A stretch of 64,000 nucleotides of DNA. Origin: Rhizobium leguminosarum (GTDB lineage: Bacteria > Pseudomonadota > Alphaproteobacteria > Rhizobiales > Rhizobiaceae). The stretch is from contig NZ_CP016286.1 of the NCBI RefSeq assembly GCF_001679785.1, positions 62,001 through 126,000 on the forward strand. The letters run 5' to 3'. Shown here one piece after another: positions 23,891 through 33,588 of the stretch (positions within the stretch are counted from its first letter, which is position 1; every line of letters starts with the position of its first letter). The notes beneath the pieces were generated by a model that saw only the letters and a list, made by a program, of their open reading frames with translations, was not told where the DNA came from and did no database searches. A program made the translations under genes and the position numbers.

Positions 23891-24988
23891 CTATTTCAGA
23901 CGGCCGGTCTGGCCGCGGTCGCGAAGATAATGGTCGGCGATCGCGCAGGCGACCATCGCCTCGCCGATCGGCACGGCGCGGATGCCGACGCAGGGGTCGT
24001 GCCGGCCCTTGGTACGGATATCGACATTCTTGCCCTCCGCATCGATCGACTGGCGCTCGGTCAGGATCGACGACGTCGGCTTGACGGCAAAACGCGTCAC
24101 CACCGGCTGCCCGGTGGAGATGCCGCCGAGAATACCGCCGGCATTGTTGGAAAGGAAGATCGGCGTGCCGTCATTGCCGATGCGCATCTCGTCGGCATTG
24201 TCTTCGCCTGACGTTTCGGCGGCGGCAAAACCATTGCCGATCTCGACACCCTTGACCGCGTTGATCGACATCAGCAGCGAGGCGATGTCCTGGTCGAGCT
24301 TGGCATAGATCGGCGCGCCGAGGCCGGCCGGCACACCTTCGGCGATCACTTCGATGACCGCGCCGATCGAGGAGCCGTTCTTGCGGATGCCGTCGAGATA
24401 TTCCTCCCAGACCGGGACGACCGCGGCATCGGGCGAGAAGAACGGGTTCTGCCCGACCTGGTCCCAGTCCCAGTTGCGGCGGTCGATCTTGTGTTTGCCG
24501 ATCTGCACCAGCGCGCCGCGCACGGTGACGCCAGGCACGACAAGGCGGGCGATGCCGCCAGCGGCAACCCGGGCGGCAGTCTCGCGCGCCGAGGAGCGGC
24601 CGCCGCCGCGATAGTCGCGAATGCCGTATTTGAGGTCATAGGTATAATCGGCGTGGCCGGGGCGATATTGCCGGGCAATCTCGCCGTAATCCTTGGAGCG
24701 CTGGTCGGTGTTTTCGATCAGCATCGAGATCGGCGTGCCGGTGGTCGTCATCGTCTCGCCGTCGGCGTTGAGCATGACGCCTGATAGTACCTTCACCAGA
24801 TCGTCCTCGCGCCGCTGCGTCACGAAGCGGGATTGGCCGGGCTTGCGCTTGTCGAGCCAGACCTGCAGGTCCTCGAGCTTGAAGCTGAGCCCCGGAGGGC
24901 AGCCGTCGACGACGCAGCCAAGCGCCGGACCATGGCTTTCGCCCCAGGTGGTTACGCGGAAAAGGTGACCGAATGTATTGTGCGACAT
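23891..24988 (-). CDS. aroC: Chorismate synthase
   Basis: Last step of the shikimate pathway: 5-enolpyruvylshikimate-3-phosphate to chorismate, needing reduced FMN. It has 365 residues, with the family signatures [18 protein letters not shown] (about residue 15), the [20 protein letters not shown] region (about residue 125) and the C-terminal [18 protein letters not shown]. The ATG at 24988 starts the expected [21 protein letters not shown]-terminus; the frame upstream to 25057 is excess. It is followed at 12 bases by ribB. FMN dependence gives a loose functional link to riboflavin synthesis. Confidence 0.97.
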   Translation of the reverse strand: MSHNTFGHLFRVTTWGESHGPALGCVVDGCPPGLSFKLEDLQVWLDKRKPGQSRFVTQRREDDLVKVLSGVMLNADGETMTTTGTPISMLIENTDQRSKDYGEIARQYRPGHADYTYDLKYGIRDYRGGGRSSARETAARVAAGGIARLVVPGVTVRGALVQIGKHKIDRRNWDWDQVGQNPFFSPDAAVVPVWEEYLDGIRKNGSSIGAVIEVIAEGVPAGLGAPIYAKLDQDIASLLMSINAVKGVEIGNGFAAAETSGEDNADEMRIGNDGTPIFLSNNAGGILGGISTGQPVVTRFAVKPTSSILTERQSIDAEGKNVDIRTKGRHDPCVGIRAVPIGEAMVACAIADHYLRDRGQTGRLK

Positions 24989-25220
24989 GTGTTCCGACCG
25001 GTGGCGCGCCGAAGCCGATCGCTGCCGGCCGCGCCATTGCTTGAAAAGGCGCGACACTCATAGGCCAAAAAACCGCCGAGGCAAAAGCCTTTCTTTGCGC
25101 CAAACCGGCAGCTCAGGAAATGCTGTTTCCGTTCGTTGCCGGGGACGGGCGGCCCATATTGCCGCCACTCTCTTCGCACAGGCGGGGAGGGGGCAAGGCG
25201 AGGGCATCGGCAGGCGGCGA

Positions 25221-28200
25221 TCAGGACGCCAGCCGCCACCCCGCTCCTGTGGCTTCGTTGGTGAAATCGTCGAAGGAGAGCGGCCGCGAGAAGGCATAAC
25301 CCTGCAGGATATCGCAGCCGAGATCGCGCAGCAGTGCGGCATGGGCTGCCGTCTCCACCCCTTCGGCCACCGTCTCGACGCCGAGCGAGCGGGCGATCTC
25401 GATGATCGAGCTGACCAGCGCCCGCTCCTGCGAGGCATTGACGATCGGTTGCACCAGTTGGCGGTCGATCTTCAGCCGCTTCGGCTTCAGCTTCAACAGG
25501 CTGACGATCGAGGTATGGCCGGTACCGAAATCGTCGATCTCGATATCGATGCCGAGCGCCTTGATACGCTCGAGATTTTGCGAGACGACGTCCTCGCTCT
25601 CGTCGAGAAAGATCGATTCCACCAGCTCGAAGGAGATCTCACCCGGACGGATATGCAGATCGGCGAGCGATTCCAACAGGCTGCCGTCATGCAGCCGCCG
25701 CGCCGAAACATTGACCGAGACCTTAGGCACCACAATGCCGCGCGCCGTCCAGCGCACCTTGTCGCGCAGCGCCGTTTCCAGCACGATCCGGTCGAGCATC
25801 TGCACGACATTGATCTCGTCGGCGATGCGCAGGAACTTGTCGGGGGCGAGCCACCCTTTGGAGGGATGCTTCCAGCGCACCAGCGCCTCGACGCCGGTCA
25901 GCTCCATCGTCCGGGCCGAAAATTGCGGCTGGTACCAGGCGGTGAATTCGCCATTGTCGATGCCGGCGAGGATCTCGTCGGCGGTGCGCTTGGTGTTGAT
26001 GATATCGGCCTGGAGATTGTGATTGAAGAATTCGAAGCGGTTGCGGCCCATGCTTTTTGCGCGATAGAGCGCGATATCGGCATTGATCAGCACCTTGCGC
26101 GCATCGACATGGATGCCGTTGGCGAGCGCAATACCGATCGACACGCCGCAGCGGCAGGAGAAGCCCTGGAAATCGATCGGCTGGCGCATCTCCTCGATGA
26201 TCCGGGTCGAAAGCTGCGCCATCTCCTTATCGTCGACATCGAGGGCAAGGATGACGAATTCGTCGCCGCCGATGCGCGCGACGATATCGCTGCCGCGGAC
26301 GTTCTTGGCGAGCACCTTCGAGGCGTGCACCAGCATCGCATCGCCGGCGGCATGGCCGAGCGTGTCGTTGATGTCCTTGAAGCGGTCGAGATCGATATGC
26401 AGGATCGAGAACTTCTGCCGCTGCTGACGGCCGTCCTGGGTGAGATTTTCGAGCGCGATGTCGAGCTTGCGGCGGTTGGCGAGTGCGGTCAGCGGGTCAT
26501 GCAGCGAATTGTGCTCGATCCTGTTCTTGACAAGCTCGAGCTCGATATTCTTGGCGACTGCCTCGTCCTTGGCCGCTTTCAGCCGGATCGTCATCAGCAC
26601 GTCTTCGGTGGCGTCGAAGGCGATGCCCATGATCTTCATCTCGCCGGTCCCCGTCTGGTGGACCTTGCCGACCGAGCGCACATAGCGCACCGAGCCGTCG
26701 TCGACGATCACGCGGCAGACGAGGGTGTGCGAGTCGCCGTTCTTCTTGAAGTGGCGCGCGCTTTCGAGCGCCAGGCTCCGGTCCTCGGGGTGGATGCAGC
26801 CAAGCCAGGTCTCTTCGGTCATGAAGCCGTTGCGCGGCGCAAGGCCATAGAGCTCGTGCATCCGCTCGTTCCAGATCGAACCGCCGAGGCCGGGCCGCGC
26901 TTCCCATATGCCGCATTGATAGGAATCGAGCGCCAGGTCGAGCCGGCTGGAAAGCTCGGCGAGCTGTCCCTCACGACTCGAGAGCTCTTCAAGCGCCAGT
27001 TCCAGCTCGGCATTCTTGACCTCGCTCATATCCTTGGCCTTGCGCAGCGTGTCGGTGATCTCCGCATCTGCGGTCACGTCCCAGACAATGCCGATCGTCT
27101 TGCTGACGCCGCCGGCATCCGTATAGAAGGAGCCGACCGAGCGCAGGTGGCGGATGCCGCCGTCGCCGAGCAGGATGCGGTACTGCGCCGTGCAGGCGGC
27201 ACCCGCAATGCTGCAGCTGAAGAAATGTACTTCGGCGGTGTCGCGGTCCTCGGGCAGGATCGCCGCCAGCCATTCGTCGAGCGCCCGGCTTCCTTCTTGC
27301 GCCGGTTTGCCATGCAGGGCCGCGGCGCGCGCGTCCCAGTGCAGGCTGTTCGAATCATCCTGCAGCTCCCAGATGCCTATATTGGAGGATTCCAGCGCCA
27401 GGTTGAGCCGCTGCGACAGTTCCAGCAGTTTTGCCTCGCGCGTCTCCAGCGCGTTGATGTTGCGATTGCGCTCGCCGAGCAGCATGGTCGCAAAGAAGAT
27501 CGGCACGATGATGATGAAGCCGGCGGCAACGATAATCAGGCGCAGCTCGGTGCGGTTTTCAGGTATCGCGTTCCAGCCGCTGTTCGGCACAGCGGCAAGC
27601 TCCCATTTGCCGCCGGCAAAACCGATCTTCTGGCGCATCGGATCCTTGCCGTCGATATCGGAGGATCCGAAGAACGGCGCCGGGGGAGGAGCCTTGGCGG
27701 CGGTCGGCGCGCCGATATCGCGGATTGCGATCGAAAGATGGCCGAGATGCGGATAGCGCTCCCGGTTTTCGCGGTCGCGTGCCGGCATCAGCCCGGTCGC
27801 CTGGTAGAACATCGTCTGGTCGATCGCGACTTCGACCGCGCCCCAGATCCGCCGCTCGCCGTTCTCCTTGACGTAAACCGGGAAGAAGATGGCGAAGGCG
27901 TCCCGGCCGTCGGTGCTGACCGGGCCGTAGAAGCGCGCCGGCTGGTTGCCGGTCGCGCCGGTCATCGCCTGGCGGAAGAAGAGAGACTCGCGCACGTCGC
28001 GGCCGACCCGCTCCTTGCCGGATTGCGGCGGGTGGATGTCGCGGATGATGAAATCAGGCGCGACGGCGATATGAATGAAAGACGGGTTCTGGATCAGCAG
28101 CCAGTTGATCTGGCGTTCCATCTCCTCTCCGTTTGCCGCGCTGACGGAGATCAGGTTCGTCAGGTCGCGGACGACGCTGAGGTCCATATTGATCTCAGCC

Positions 28201-28400
28201 ATGACCCGGGCACGGATGAGGTTCGTCTCGTTTTCGGTCCGGATACGAAGTTCGCGCACATAAGATGCAGTATTGGCCTGGTCGAGGCCGAAGCCGACCA
28301 TGATGACGACGAGGGCGACAAGCGACGAAACCAGAAACGAGACGCGGCTATTCTTCAACACGCGCCGCAACTGCTTGCTGTCGCTGAGCCTGGATAACAA
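25221..28400 (-). CDS. Membrane CHASE-PAS-PAS-GGDEF-EAL cyclic di-GMP protein
   Basis: A bifunctional-type c-di-GMP enzyme of 1059 residues. It has one membrane segment at about 20-40, a periplasmic CHASE-like sensor up to about 285, a second membrane segment at about 287-308, two PAS domains (about 335-455 and 478-600), a GGDEF domain with intact GGDEF at about 711 and an inhibitory RxxD site five residues before it, then an EAL domain with intact EAL at about 838. Both active motifs are intact, so either cyclase or phosphodiesterase activity could dominate. The chosen start is a TTG at 28400 with a loose GGGGG upstream. Confidence 0.9.
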   Translation of the reverse strand: MLSRLSDSKQLRRVLKNSRVSFLVSSLVALVVIMVGFGLDQANTASYVRELRIRTENETNLIRARVMAEINMDLSVVRDLTNLISVSAANGEEMERQINWLLIQNPSFIHIAVAPDFIIRDIHPPQSGKERVGRDVRESLFFRQAMTGATGNQPARFYGPVSTDGRDAFAIFFPVYVKENGERRIWGAVEVAIDQTMFYQATGLMPARDRENRERYPHLGHLSIAIRDIGAPTAAKAPPPAPFFGSSDIDGKDPMRQKIGFAGGKWELAAVPNSGWNAIPENRTELRLIIVAAGFIIIVPIFFATMLLGERNRNINALETREAKLLELSQRLNLALESSNIGIWELQDDSNSLHWDARAAALHGKPAQEGSRALDEWLAAILPEDRDTAEVHFFSCSIAGAACTAQYRILLGDGGIRHLRSVGSFYTDAGGVSKTIGIVWDVTADAEITDTLRKAKDMSEVKNAELELALEELSSREGQLAELSSRLDLALDSYQCGIWEARPGLGGSIWNERMHELYGLAPRNGFMTEETWLGCIHPEDRSLALESARHFKKNGDSHTLVCRVIVDDGSVRYVRSVGKVHQTGTGEMKIMGIAFDATEDVLMTIRLKAAKDEAVAKNIELELVKNRIEHNSLHDPLTALANRRKLDIALENLTQDGRQQRQKFSILHIDLDRFKDINDTLGHAAGDAMLVHASKVLAKNVRGSDIVARIGGDEFVILALDVDDKEMAQLSTRIIEEMRQPIDFQGFSCRCGVSIGIALANGIHVDARKVLINADIALYRAKSMGRNRFEFFNHNLQADIINTKRTADEILAGIDNGEFTAWYQPQFSARTMELTGVEALVRWKHPSKGWLAPDKFLRIADEINVVQMLDRIVLETALRDKVRWTARGIVVPKVSVNVSARRLHDGSLLESLADLHIRPGEISFELVESIFLDESEDVVSQNLERIKALGIDIEIDDFGTGHTSIVSLLKLKPKRLKIDRQLVQPIVNASQERALVSSIIEIARSLGVETVAEGVETAAHAALLRDLGCDILQGYAFSRPLSFDDFTNEATGAGWRLAS

Positions 28401-28642
28401 AATGAAACCCCCATGTTGACGAGCAACTGTAGGGCGCGCGGGTTAATTTACGATTGCCCGCCGGCGATGCCGAGAGATCGCGGGAAGGGAAAAAGCGCGG
28501 GTTAAAGCGGCATTTTGATTATATTTAAATCCTATTCATCAATTGGGCGGGAAAAGCCATTCTTACGGGCAATTTTCGCCATATTCAGGAGCTTATTTGT
28601 GGCCGGTCATGTTCTCGTGCAGCGTCTTAAAGGATTGTCGCC

Positions 28643-28903
28643 ATGCGTTTCGTCGTCGCCACGCTTTTGGCAACAGCAAGTTTCCTGTCACCGATGAGCG
28701 GTTTTGCCGAGAGCGCCGATGTCGAGGCGACGATCAAGAAGGTCGACACGGCCAACCTCGTCCTGACGCTCGATGACGGCAAGACCTATCAGGCGCCCGA
28801 GGAGTTCAATTTCGACGGTCTCGAAGCCGGCGTGAAGGTGATCGTCTTCTATACCGAGGTCGACGGCAAGCGCGTCATCAACGATCTCGATATCGTTAAA
28901 TAG
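28643..28903 (+). CDS. DUF1344 small periplasmic protein
   Basis: An 86-residue exported protein. Residues 1-22 form a Sec signal peptide (cleavage near GFA-ESA), followed by a compact beta-rich domain, DVEATIKKVDTANLVLTLDDGKTY, typical of DUF1344 proteins of Rhizobiales. These small proteins bind an unknown partner in the periplasm; the function is not established. AAAGGA lies about eight bases before the ATG. It is divergent from the large GGDEF/EAL gene, from which 240 bases separate it. Confidence 0.8.
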   Translation: MRFVVATLLATASFLSPMSGFAESADVEATIKKVDTANLVLTLDDGKTYQAPEEFNFDGLEAGVKVIVFYTEVDGKRVINDLDIVK

Positions 28904-29028
28904 GCAGTCTAACGCCTAGATCGGCGTATAAAATTTACTTCCATTCCGCTACTATGCCACGTCGGCGTAGTACCAAACGTGGTGCGCAACCTTGTAGGAC
29001 AATCGTGTCCGCTATGGAGACTGATCGT

Positions 29029-29271
29029 ATGAAGCACGCCTCGATCATAGTGCGCGCGGATTGGGATGAAGAGGCCGGTGTTTGGGTTGCCAGTAGCAAT
29101 GATATCGAAGGGCTGGCCGTCGAGGCCGATACCCTCGAAGCCCTCGAGCCTAAAGTTGTCGCAGCTATAACCGACCTTTTCGAGCTTAACGGCTTCACCT
29201 CGAGCCTGCCGGAAATCCCCGTCCACATCATGGCCGAACAGCTCGTTCGCATCCCCAATCCGACCTACTGA
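29029..29271 (+). CDS. HicB-like antitoxin (DUF1902 type)
   Basis: An 80-residue protein with the HicB partial RNase H-like fold: IIVRADWDEEAGVWVASSNDIEGLAVEADTLEALEPKV is the family pattern of substrate-like beta strands (located at residues about 5-43). An in-frame ATG at 29014 is an alternative start; GGAG precedes 29029. It has no DNA-binding tail, so autoregulation is not obvious. It lies directly before a broken HicA gene, so it is probably an orphaned antitoxin from a decayed toxin-antitoxin pair. Confidence 0.72.
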   Translation: MKHASIIVRADWDEEAGVWVASSNDIEGLAVEADTLEALEPKVVAAITDLFELNGFTSSLPEIPVHIMAEQLVRIPNPTY

Positions 29272-29275
29272 GCCC

Positions 29276-29400
29276 ATGGCCGGCTCCGCGAGCTCAAAGA
29301 GTTATTGCTGAAAGCCGGCTGCAAATACGTGCGACCGGGAAAGGGTGATCAAGAAATCTGGTACAGCCCGATTTCTAACCGCCTGATCGAGGGGCAATAG
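29276..29400 (+). pseudogene. HicA-like mRNA interferase remnant
   Basis: Starting at the ATG (29276) four bases after the antitoxin stop, the frame is lost after two codons; restoring one base gives M-A-R-L-R-E-L-K-E-L-L-L-K-A-G-C-K-Y, then VRPGKGDQEIWYSP, which is the HicA/YcfA double-stranded RNA-binding-like core. Here a Gln (GDQE) replaces the usual catalytic His (GDHE). The frame ends after ISNRLIEGQ, short of the usual C-terminal segment. Three faults (frameshift, lost His, truncation) indicate that the toxin is dead. Confidence 0.75.
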
Positions 29401-29406
29401 CAATGC

Positions 29407-29997
29407 CTACAGCCAGGCGATCGTCCGCTCAGTGGTTTCGATCCGGATGATCCGGTCCTGTGGGATCGCACCTTCAGCAGCAGTGCTTTTCGGCAGGTCG
29501 GCGATCGTCTGGAAAAGCGTGCGGATGACACCGCCATGGGTGACGCAAACCGTCGGACGATCGACGGAGTTTAGCCAAGAGCCGGTGCGCCAGGAGAGGA
29601 TTTCATAGCTTTCCGCGTCATCGCCAGGCGGGATGAAATCCCATTTCGAGGCGTTGCGTTCCGCCACCCGCTCGCGCTGCGTCGCCTTCAGCTCCTTGAT
29701 CGTCGAGCCCTCCCAGTCGCCGAAGGAAATTTCCACCAGCCTCGGATCGGTGCGATAGGCAAGCGGCGGCAGGCCCATGGCGGTGCGCATGATTTCCATC
29801 GTCGCGCGTGTGCGCTGGAGCGGGCTTGCGACGAAATCGAATTCGCCCACCGTGTCGCCGAGAATCTCCGCAAGCGCGACGCCGTTCTGCCGGGCCTGCT
29901 CCAGGCCCGTGGCATTCATCGGGATGTCCTTCTGCCCCTGCAGGCGCCGCTCTGCATTCCAGGCAGTCTGGCCGTGTCTGATCACATAGATAAGCAC
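29407..29997 (-). CDS. Histidine phosphatase family protein (phosphoglycerate mutase-like)
   Basis: A 196-residue cytoplasmic phosphohydrolase of the branch-1 histidine phosphatase superfamily. Catalytic residues are visible: the phospho-accepting His in IRHGQT (residue 8), Arg in SPLQRTRAT (about 62), Glu in RLVEISFGDWEG (about 87) and the second His in CVTHGGVIR (about 152). The annotated start is GTG at 29997, since the ATG at 30007 is out of frame. The stop of fabI lies 24 bases upstream, so it is probably cotranscribed with fabI. The substrate (sugar phosphate, nucleotide or cofactor precursor) cannot be assigned. Confidence 0.85.
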   Translation of the reverse strand: MLIYVIRHGQTAWNAERRLQGQKDIPMNATGLEQARQNGVALAEILGDTVGEFDFVASPLQRTRATMEIMRTAMGLPPLAYRTDPRLVEISFGDWEGSTIKELKATQRERVAERNASKWDFIPPGDDAESYEILSWRTGSWLNSVDRPTVCVTHGGVIRTLFQTIADLPKSTAAEGAIPQDRIIRIETTERTIAWL

Positions 29998-30021
29998 GGT
30001 CTCGCATCCATATGGAAAAAA

Positions 30022-30840
<819 letters not shown>

Positions 30841-30961
30841 ATTTCGCTCCCTAGGATTCTGATCGATCCTGCCTATGGCATAGGCCGTTAATCGGTTCAA
30901 GCTTGGCCGGGATCATCAACTGTTAGGGATCGTAATAAAGGGTGCGAATGTCATAAAAAAT

Positions 30962-32131
30962 TCATAGGAACAGGCCTTCGCGCATGCTCCGCATGAGATC
31001 GGTGATTTTGTCGTCGGGTTTTTCCCACAGAATAATGCGTATTTCGACGACCAGATCGCCTCTGCCTCCCTCTTCGCGGGGCAATCCCTGGCCGGGAATC
31101 CGGATCGTCTTGTCCGAGCCGGACCATGCGGGGATCGTCACGTTCAGCGGCCCGCTCGGTCCTTCGATACGCGCCTCGGTGCCGAGCACGGCATTTTCGA
31201 TGCTGAGCGGCAGCACGGCGTGCAGATCGAAACCGTCGACGGTGAAGCGCGGATCGGGTGCGATGCGAATGTTGATGACGGCGTCGCCGCGCTGCATGCC
31301 AGGCAGCTTGAAGCCCTGTCCCTTGAGCCTGATCTCGTGACCGTCGGTCGTGCCTGCCGGCAAGCCGAAGCCGATTTCGCGGCCCTCCGGCAGCGACGCA
31401 GTGATCCAGCCGCACTTTAATACTTCGTCGATCGTGACCGTAGCCGTCGTCACTTCGTCCGGTGCCTTTTCAAGACCGGTATCCTTGGCGCCGGTGAACC
31501 GGCGTACCAAGTTCGTCAGGATGCTGAGCGGCAGCGACAGGTTGGCGGCATTTTGACCAGCTTCGCCCGCTTCCTCGTCGCCCTTGGTGTCGGCCTCGGC
31601 GGCATCGCCATCCATGCGCCTGCCGGTCTCGCCCTGGGCGTTTTGGGCCTGCTGATATTGCGTCTGCTGGGCGCGACCCTGCGCTTGGCCTCCGCCGGCC
31701 GCGCGGGCTTGGGCGCCAAAAATGCGATCCACCATCTCGTCGGCGGCCTCGGTAGCGCCTGCTTGTTGCCTGGAGCCGTCGGCGGCCGCCTTCTGGGCGG
31801 CGCGCGCCAGCTCTTCCATCACGCGCTCGGCATTGGCCTGCGCCGCCTTGGCGCGCACGGCCGCCTCGCGGGCCGCCTGGCGCTGTTGCATGATCGTCTG
31901 TTCGTGCTTCTTGGCTTCGGCCATCCGCAGGGCATTGTCGAACAGGCTGCGTTTGCGCGGGTCCTTCAGGGTTTCATAGGCGCGACCGATCTCGGCGAAC
32001 CGGGCCGTCGCCGTCGGGTCGTCCTGATTGTGGTCGGGATGGGCTGATTTGGCCATGTTGCGCCAGGCCGCCTTGATCTCGTCTGCTGCCGCGTCGCGCT
32101 TGACGCCCAGAATTTTGTAAGGATCGCGCAT
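30962..32131 (-). CDS. DnaJ/CbpA-like J-domain co-chaperone without zinc finger
   Basis: A 389-residue Hsp40. The N-terminal J domain (residues 1-65) contains the HPD tripeptide in AKSAHPDHNQDD. It is followed by a long Ala, Gln and Glu-rich coiled linker (about 75-215) in place of the Gly/Phe and zinc-finger regions. The C-terminal substrate domains (about 240-385) show ATVTIDEVLKCGW and the RLKGQGFKLPG core. This architecture is close to CbpA/DjlA-type rather than canonical DnaJ. The start at 32131 (MRDPYKILGV) is the family N-terminus; no ribosome site is obvious. It precedes fabI on the same strand. Confidence 0.88.
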   Translation of the reverse strand: MRDPYKILGVKRDAAADEIKAAWRNMAKSAHPDHNQDDPTATARFAEIGRAYETLKDPRKRSLFDNALRMAEAKKHEQTIMQQRQAAREAAVRAKAAQANAERVMEELARAAQKAAADGSRQQAGATEAADEMVDRIFGAQARAAGGGQAQGRAQQTQYQQAQNAQGETGRRMDGDAAEADTKGDEEAGEAGQNAANLSLPLSILTNLVRRFTGAKDTGLEKAPDEVTTATVTIDEVLKCGWITASLPEGREIGFGLPAGTTDGHEIRLKGQGFKLPGMQRGDAVINIRIAPDPRFTVDGFDLHAVLPLSIENAVLGTEARIEGPSGPLNVTIPAWSGSDKTIRIPGQGLPREEGGRGDLVVEIRIILWEKPDDKITDLMRSMREGLFL

Positions 32132-32438
32132 GTCAAAACCGCCGGTGTTGCGATGCGGCAAGCCTCGTCCTTGCCCGGCATCCCCGTCCAATAAAACGTG
32201 TGTGGCGCCACCCGCCGCAAAGGCAGGAACAGCCACTCTCAACGCCGATCCTGCGGGCCGAGTTGCTAATCACTTGTTATTTCTGTGAAGAGATGTGGGT
32301 GTTTCGCGGTAAATGGTTAGCTCTTTGCTAAGCATTCGGCAGAAAGCGGTCACGCGTTAACCTGTTGGGGAGGGCGCGCGCCCCGCGTCTTTTCGAACGC
32401 GCAAAGGACGCTGTAATATTTGAGCGACCTTGGGGAGA
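32132..32438. other. Intergenic region between the DnaJ-like and lipoprotein genes
   Basis: About 307 bases without a gene I can support. The region serves as promoter DNA for the minus-strand DnaJ-like gene and as the 3' flank of the lipoprotein gene. A GC-rich palindrome (GGGCGCGCGCCC at about 32372-32383) followed by CGCGTCTTTT could be a weak terminator read on the plus strand. Nothing else was recognised. Confidence 0.4.
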
Positions 32439-32897
32439 TCAGCTTTCCGGCTGGAAGCTCAGAAGCTGCCAGTTGCCGCCGCCGACGAGGCAGGTCTTGC
32501 CGTAGAATTTGGCAATGCCGACATAGGAATGCCGGGTCGTGCGGAACTGGCGGCAGACCTGGCCGGACTCGTTATTCTCGACGATCGTATCGATGACGCC
32601 GGCACTGCCGGTCGATGCGTTCGCCCAGGGAAGCGGCTGGCCCTCGAGCCTTTGCACGTCGGCCGAGGTCACGGCGTTGCGCACGGTCATTTCGTCGGAA
32701 AGCGTGTCGGTGCTCGGCGGCGTCTGCGGCACGGTGCCGGTTGCCACCGACCGGTCGACCTTGGCTTCACTCAGGAAATCCATGCCGCCGCCGACGCAGC
32801 CGGACAGCGACAACATCGCGACGCCGGTGACGAAGAACACACTGCTGCGTCGCCGCAGGCCCTTTGTATGGCGAGATGACTTTGCTATGACTTCCAC
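32439..32897 (-). CDS. Putative lipoprotein of RT0821/Lpp0805-like surface-protein type
   Basis: A 152-residue envelope protein. A positively charged N-terminus (KGLRRRSSVFFV) and hydrophobic run end in a lipobox LSLSGC at about residue 33, then a mature domain with the C-terminal GQVCRQFRTTRHSYVGIAKFYGKTCLVGGGNWQL pattern (about residues 112-145) seen in alphaproteobacterial outer-membrane lipoproteins. The two Cys probably form a disulfide. A GTG at 32897 with AGGA upstream was chosen, because the longer frame to 32984 would overlap the divergent pdxH start. Confidence 0.7.
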   Translation of the reverse strand: MEVIAKSSRHTKGLRRRSSVFFVTGVAMLSLSGCVGGGMDFLSEAKVDRSVATGTVPQTPPSTDTLSDEMTVRNAVTSADVQRLEGQPLPWANASTGSAGVIDTIVENNESGQVCRQFRTTRHSYVGIAKFYGKTCLVGGGNWQLLSFQPES

Positions 32898-32962
32898 CCT
32901 GCATCCTGTCCAGTTATCAAAAGCTGGGCGAGTTTTGAATAATCCGGGGCATTTGAACCAAT

Positions 32963-33583
32963 ATGTCGGCAAACGAGTTAACAAGCGGTGACTTTACCGA
33001 AAGTGGCGAGCCCTTCAAGCTCTTTGCCGAATGGCTGAAAGAAGCCGAGGCTTCCGAGCCCAATGACCCCAATGCTGTGGCGCTGGCAACGGTCGATGAG
33101 GATGGTCTTCCCAATGTCCGCATGGTTCTCCTGAAGGGATTCGACGACGACGGTTTCGTCTTTTACACCAATTTCGAGAGCCAGAAAGGCCGCGAAATTC
33201 TCGGCCAGAAAAAGGCGGCCATGTGCTTTCATTGGAAAAGCCTGCGTCGTCAGGTCAGGCTGCGCGGTCCCGTCGAGATCGTCACCGATGCCGAAGCCGA
33301 CGCCTATTTCAAGACGCGGGCGCGCGGCAGCCGCATCGGCGCCTGGGCCTCCAGACAATCCCGCCCGCTCGAAAGCCGGTTCGCGCTGGAAAAGGCCGTG
33401 GCCGAATATACCGCGCGCTATGCCATCGGCGAGATTCCGCGCCCCGCCCACTGGTCGGGCTTCCGCATCCGGCCGACCTCGATCGAATTCTGGAAGGACC
33501 AGAAATTCCGCCTGCATGACCGCGTCGAATTCCGCCGCCCATTACCGGAAGGCGAATGGGACAAGGTGCGAATGTACCCGTAA
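32963..33583 (+). CDS. pdxH: Pyridoxamine/pyridoxine 5'-phosphate oxidase
   Basis: Oxidises pyridoxine or pyridoxamine 5'-phosphate to pyridoxal phosphate using FMN and O2. It has 206 residues, the usual length. Seen: [30 protein letters not shown] (FMN-binding core, about residues 49-78), the substrate region [14 protein letters not shown] and the C-terminal [20 protein letters not shown] signature ending in Pro. The ATG at 32963 follows an AT-rich stretch without a clear ribosome site. It is divergent from the lipoprotein gene. Confidence 0.96.
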   Translation: MSANELTSGDFTESGEPFKLFAEWLKEAEASEPNDPNAVALATVDEDGLPNVRMVLLKGFDDDGFVFYTNFESQKGREILGQKKAAMCFHWKSLRRQVRLRGPVEIVTDAEADAYFKTRARGSRIGAWASRQSRPLESRFALEKAVAEYTARYAIGEIPRPAHWSGFRIRPTSIEFWKDQKFRLHDRVEFRRPLPEGEWDKVRMYP

Positions 33584-33588
33584 CGAGC

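Noticed and set aside
22829..24211. Long plus-strand ORF opposite ribB and aroC
   Set aside because: Antisense shadow without family motifs; the minus-strand genes are certain.
24978..28397. Very long plus-strand ORF (about 1139 codons) opposite the GGDEF/EAL gene
   Set aside because: It is the antisense shadow of the high-GC GGDEF/EAL gene; the minus strand carries clear PAS, GGDEF and EAL motifs.
28954..29013. Longer N-terminus for the HicB-like antitoxin
   Set aside because: The extra basic residues do not fit the family and no ribosome site precedes them.
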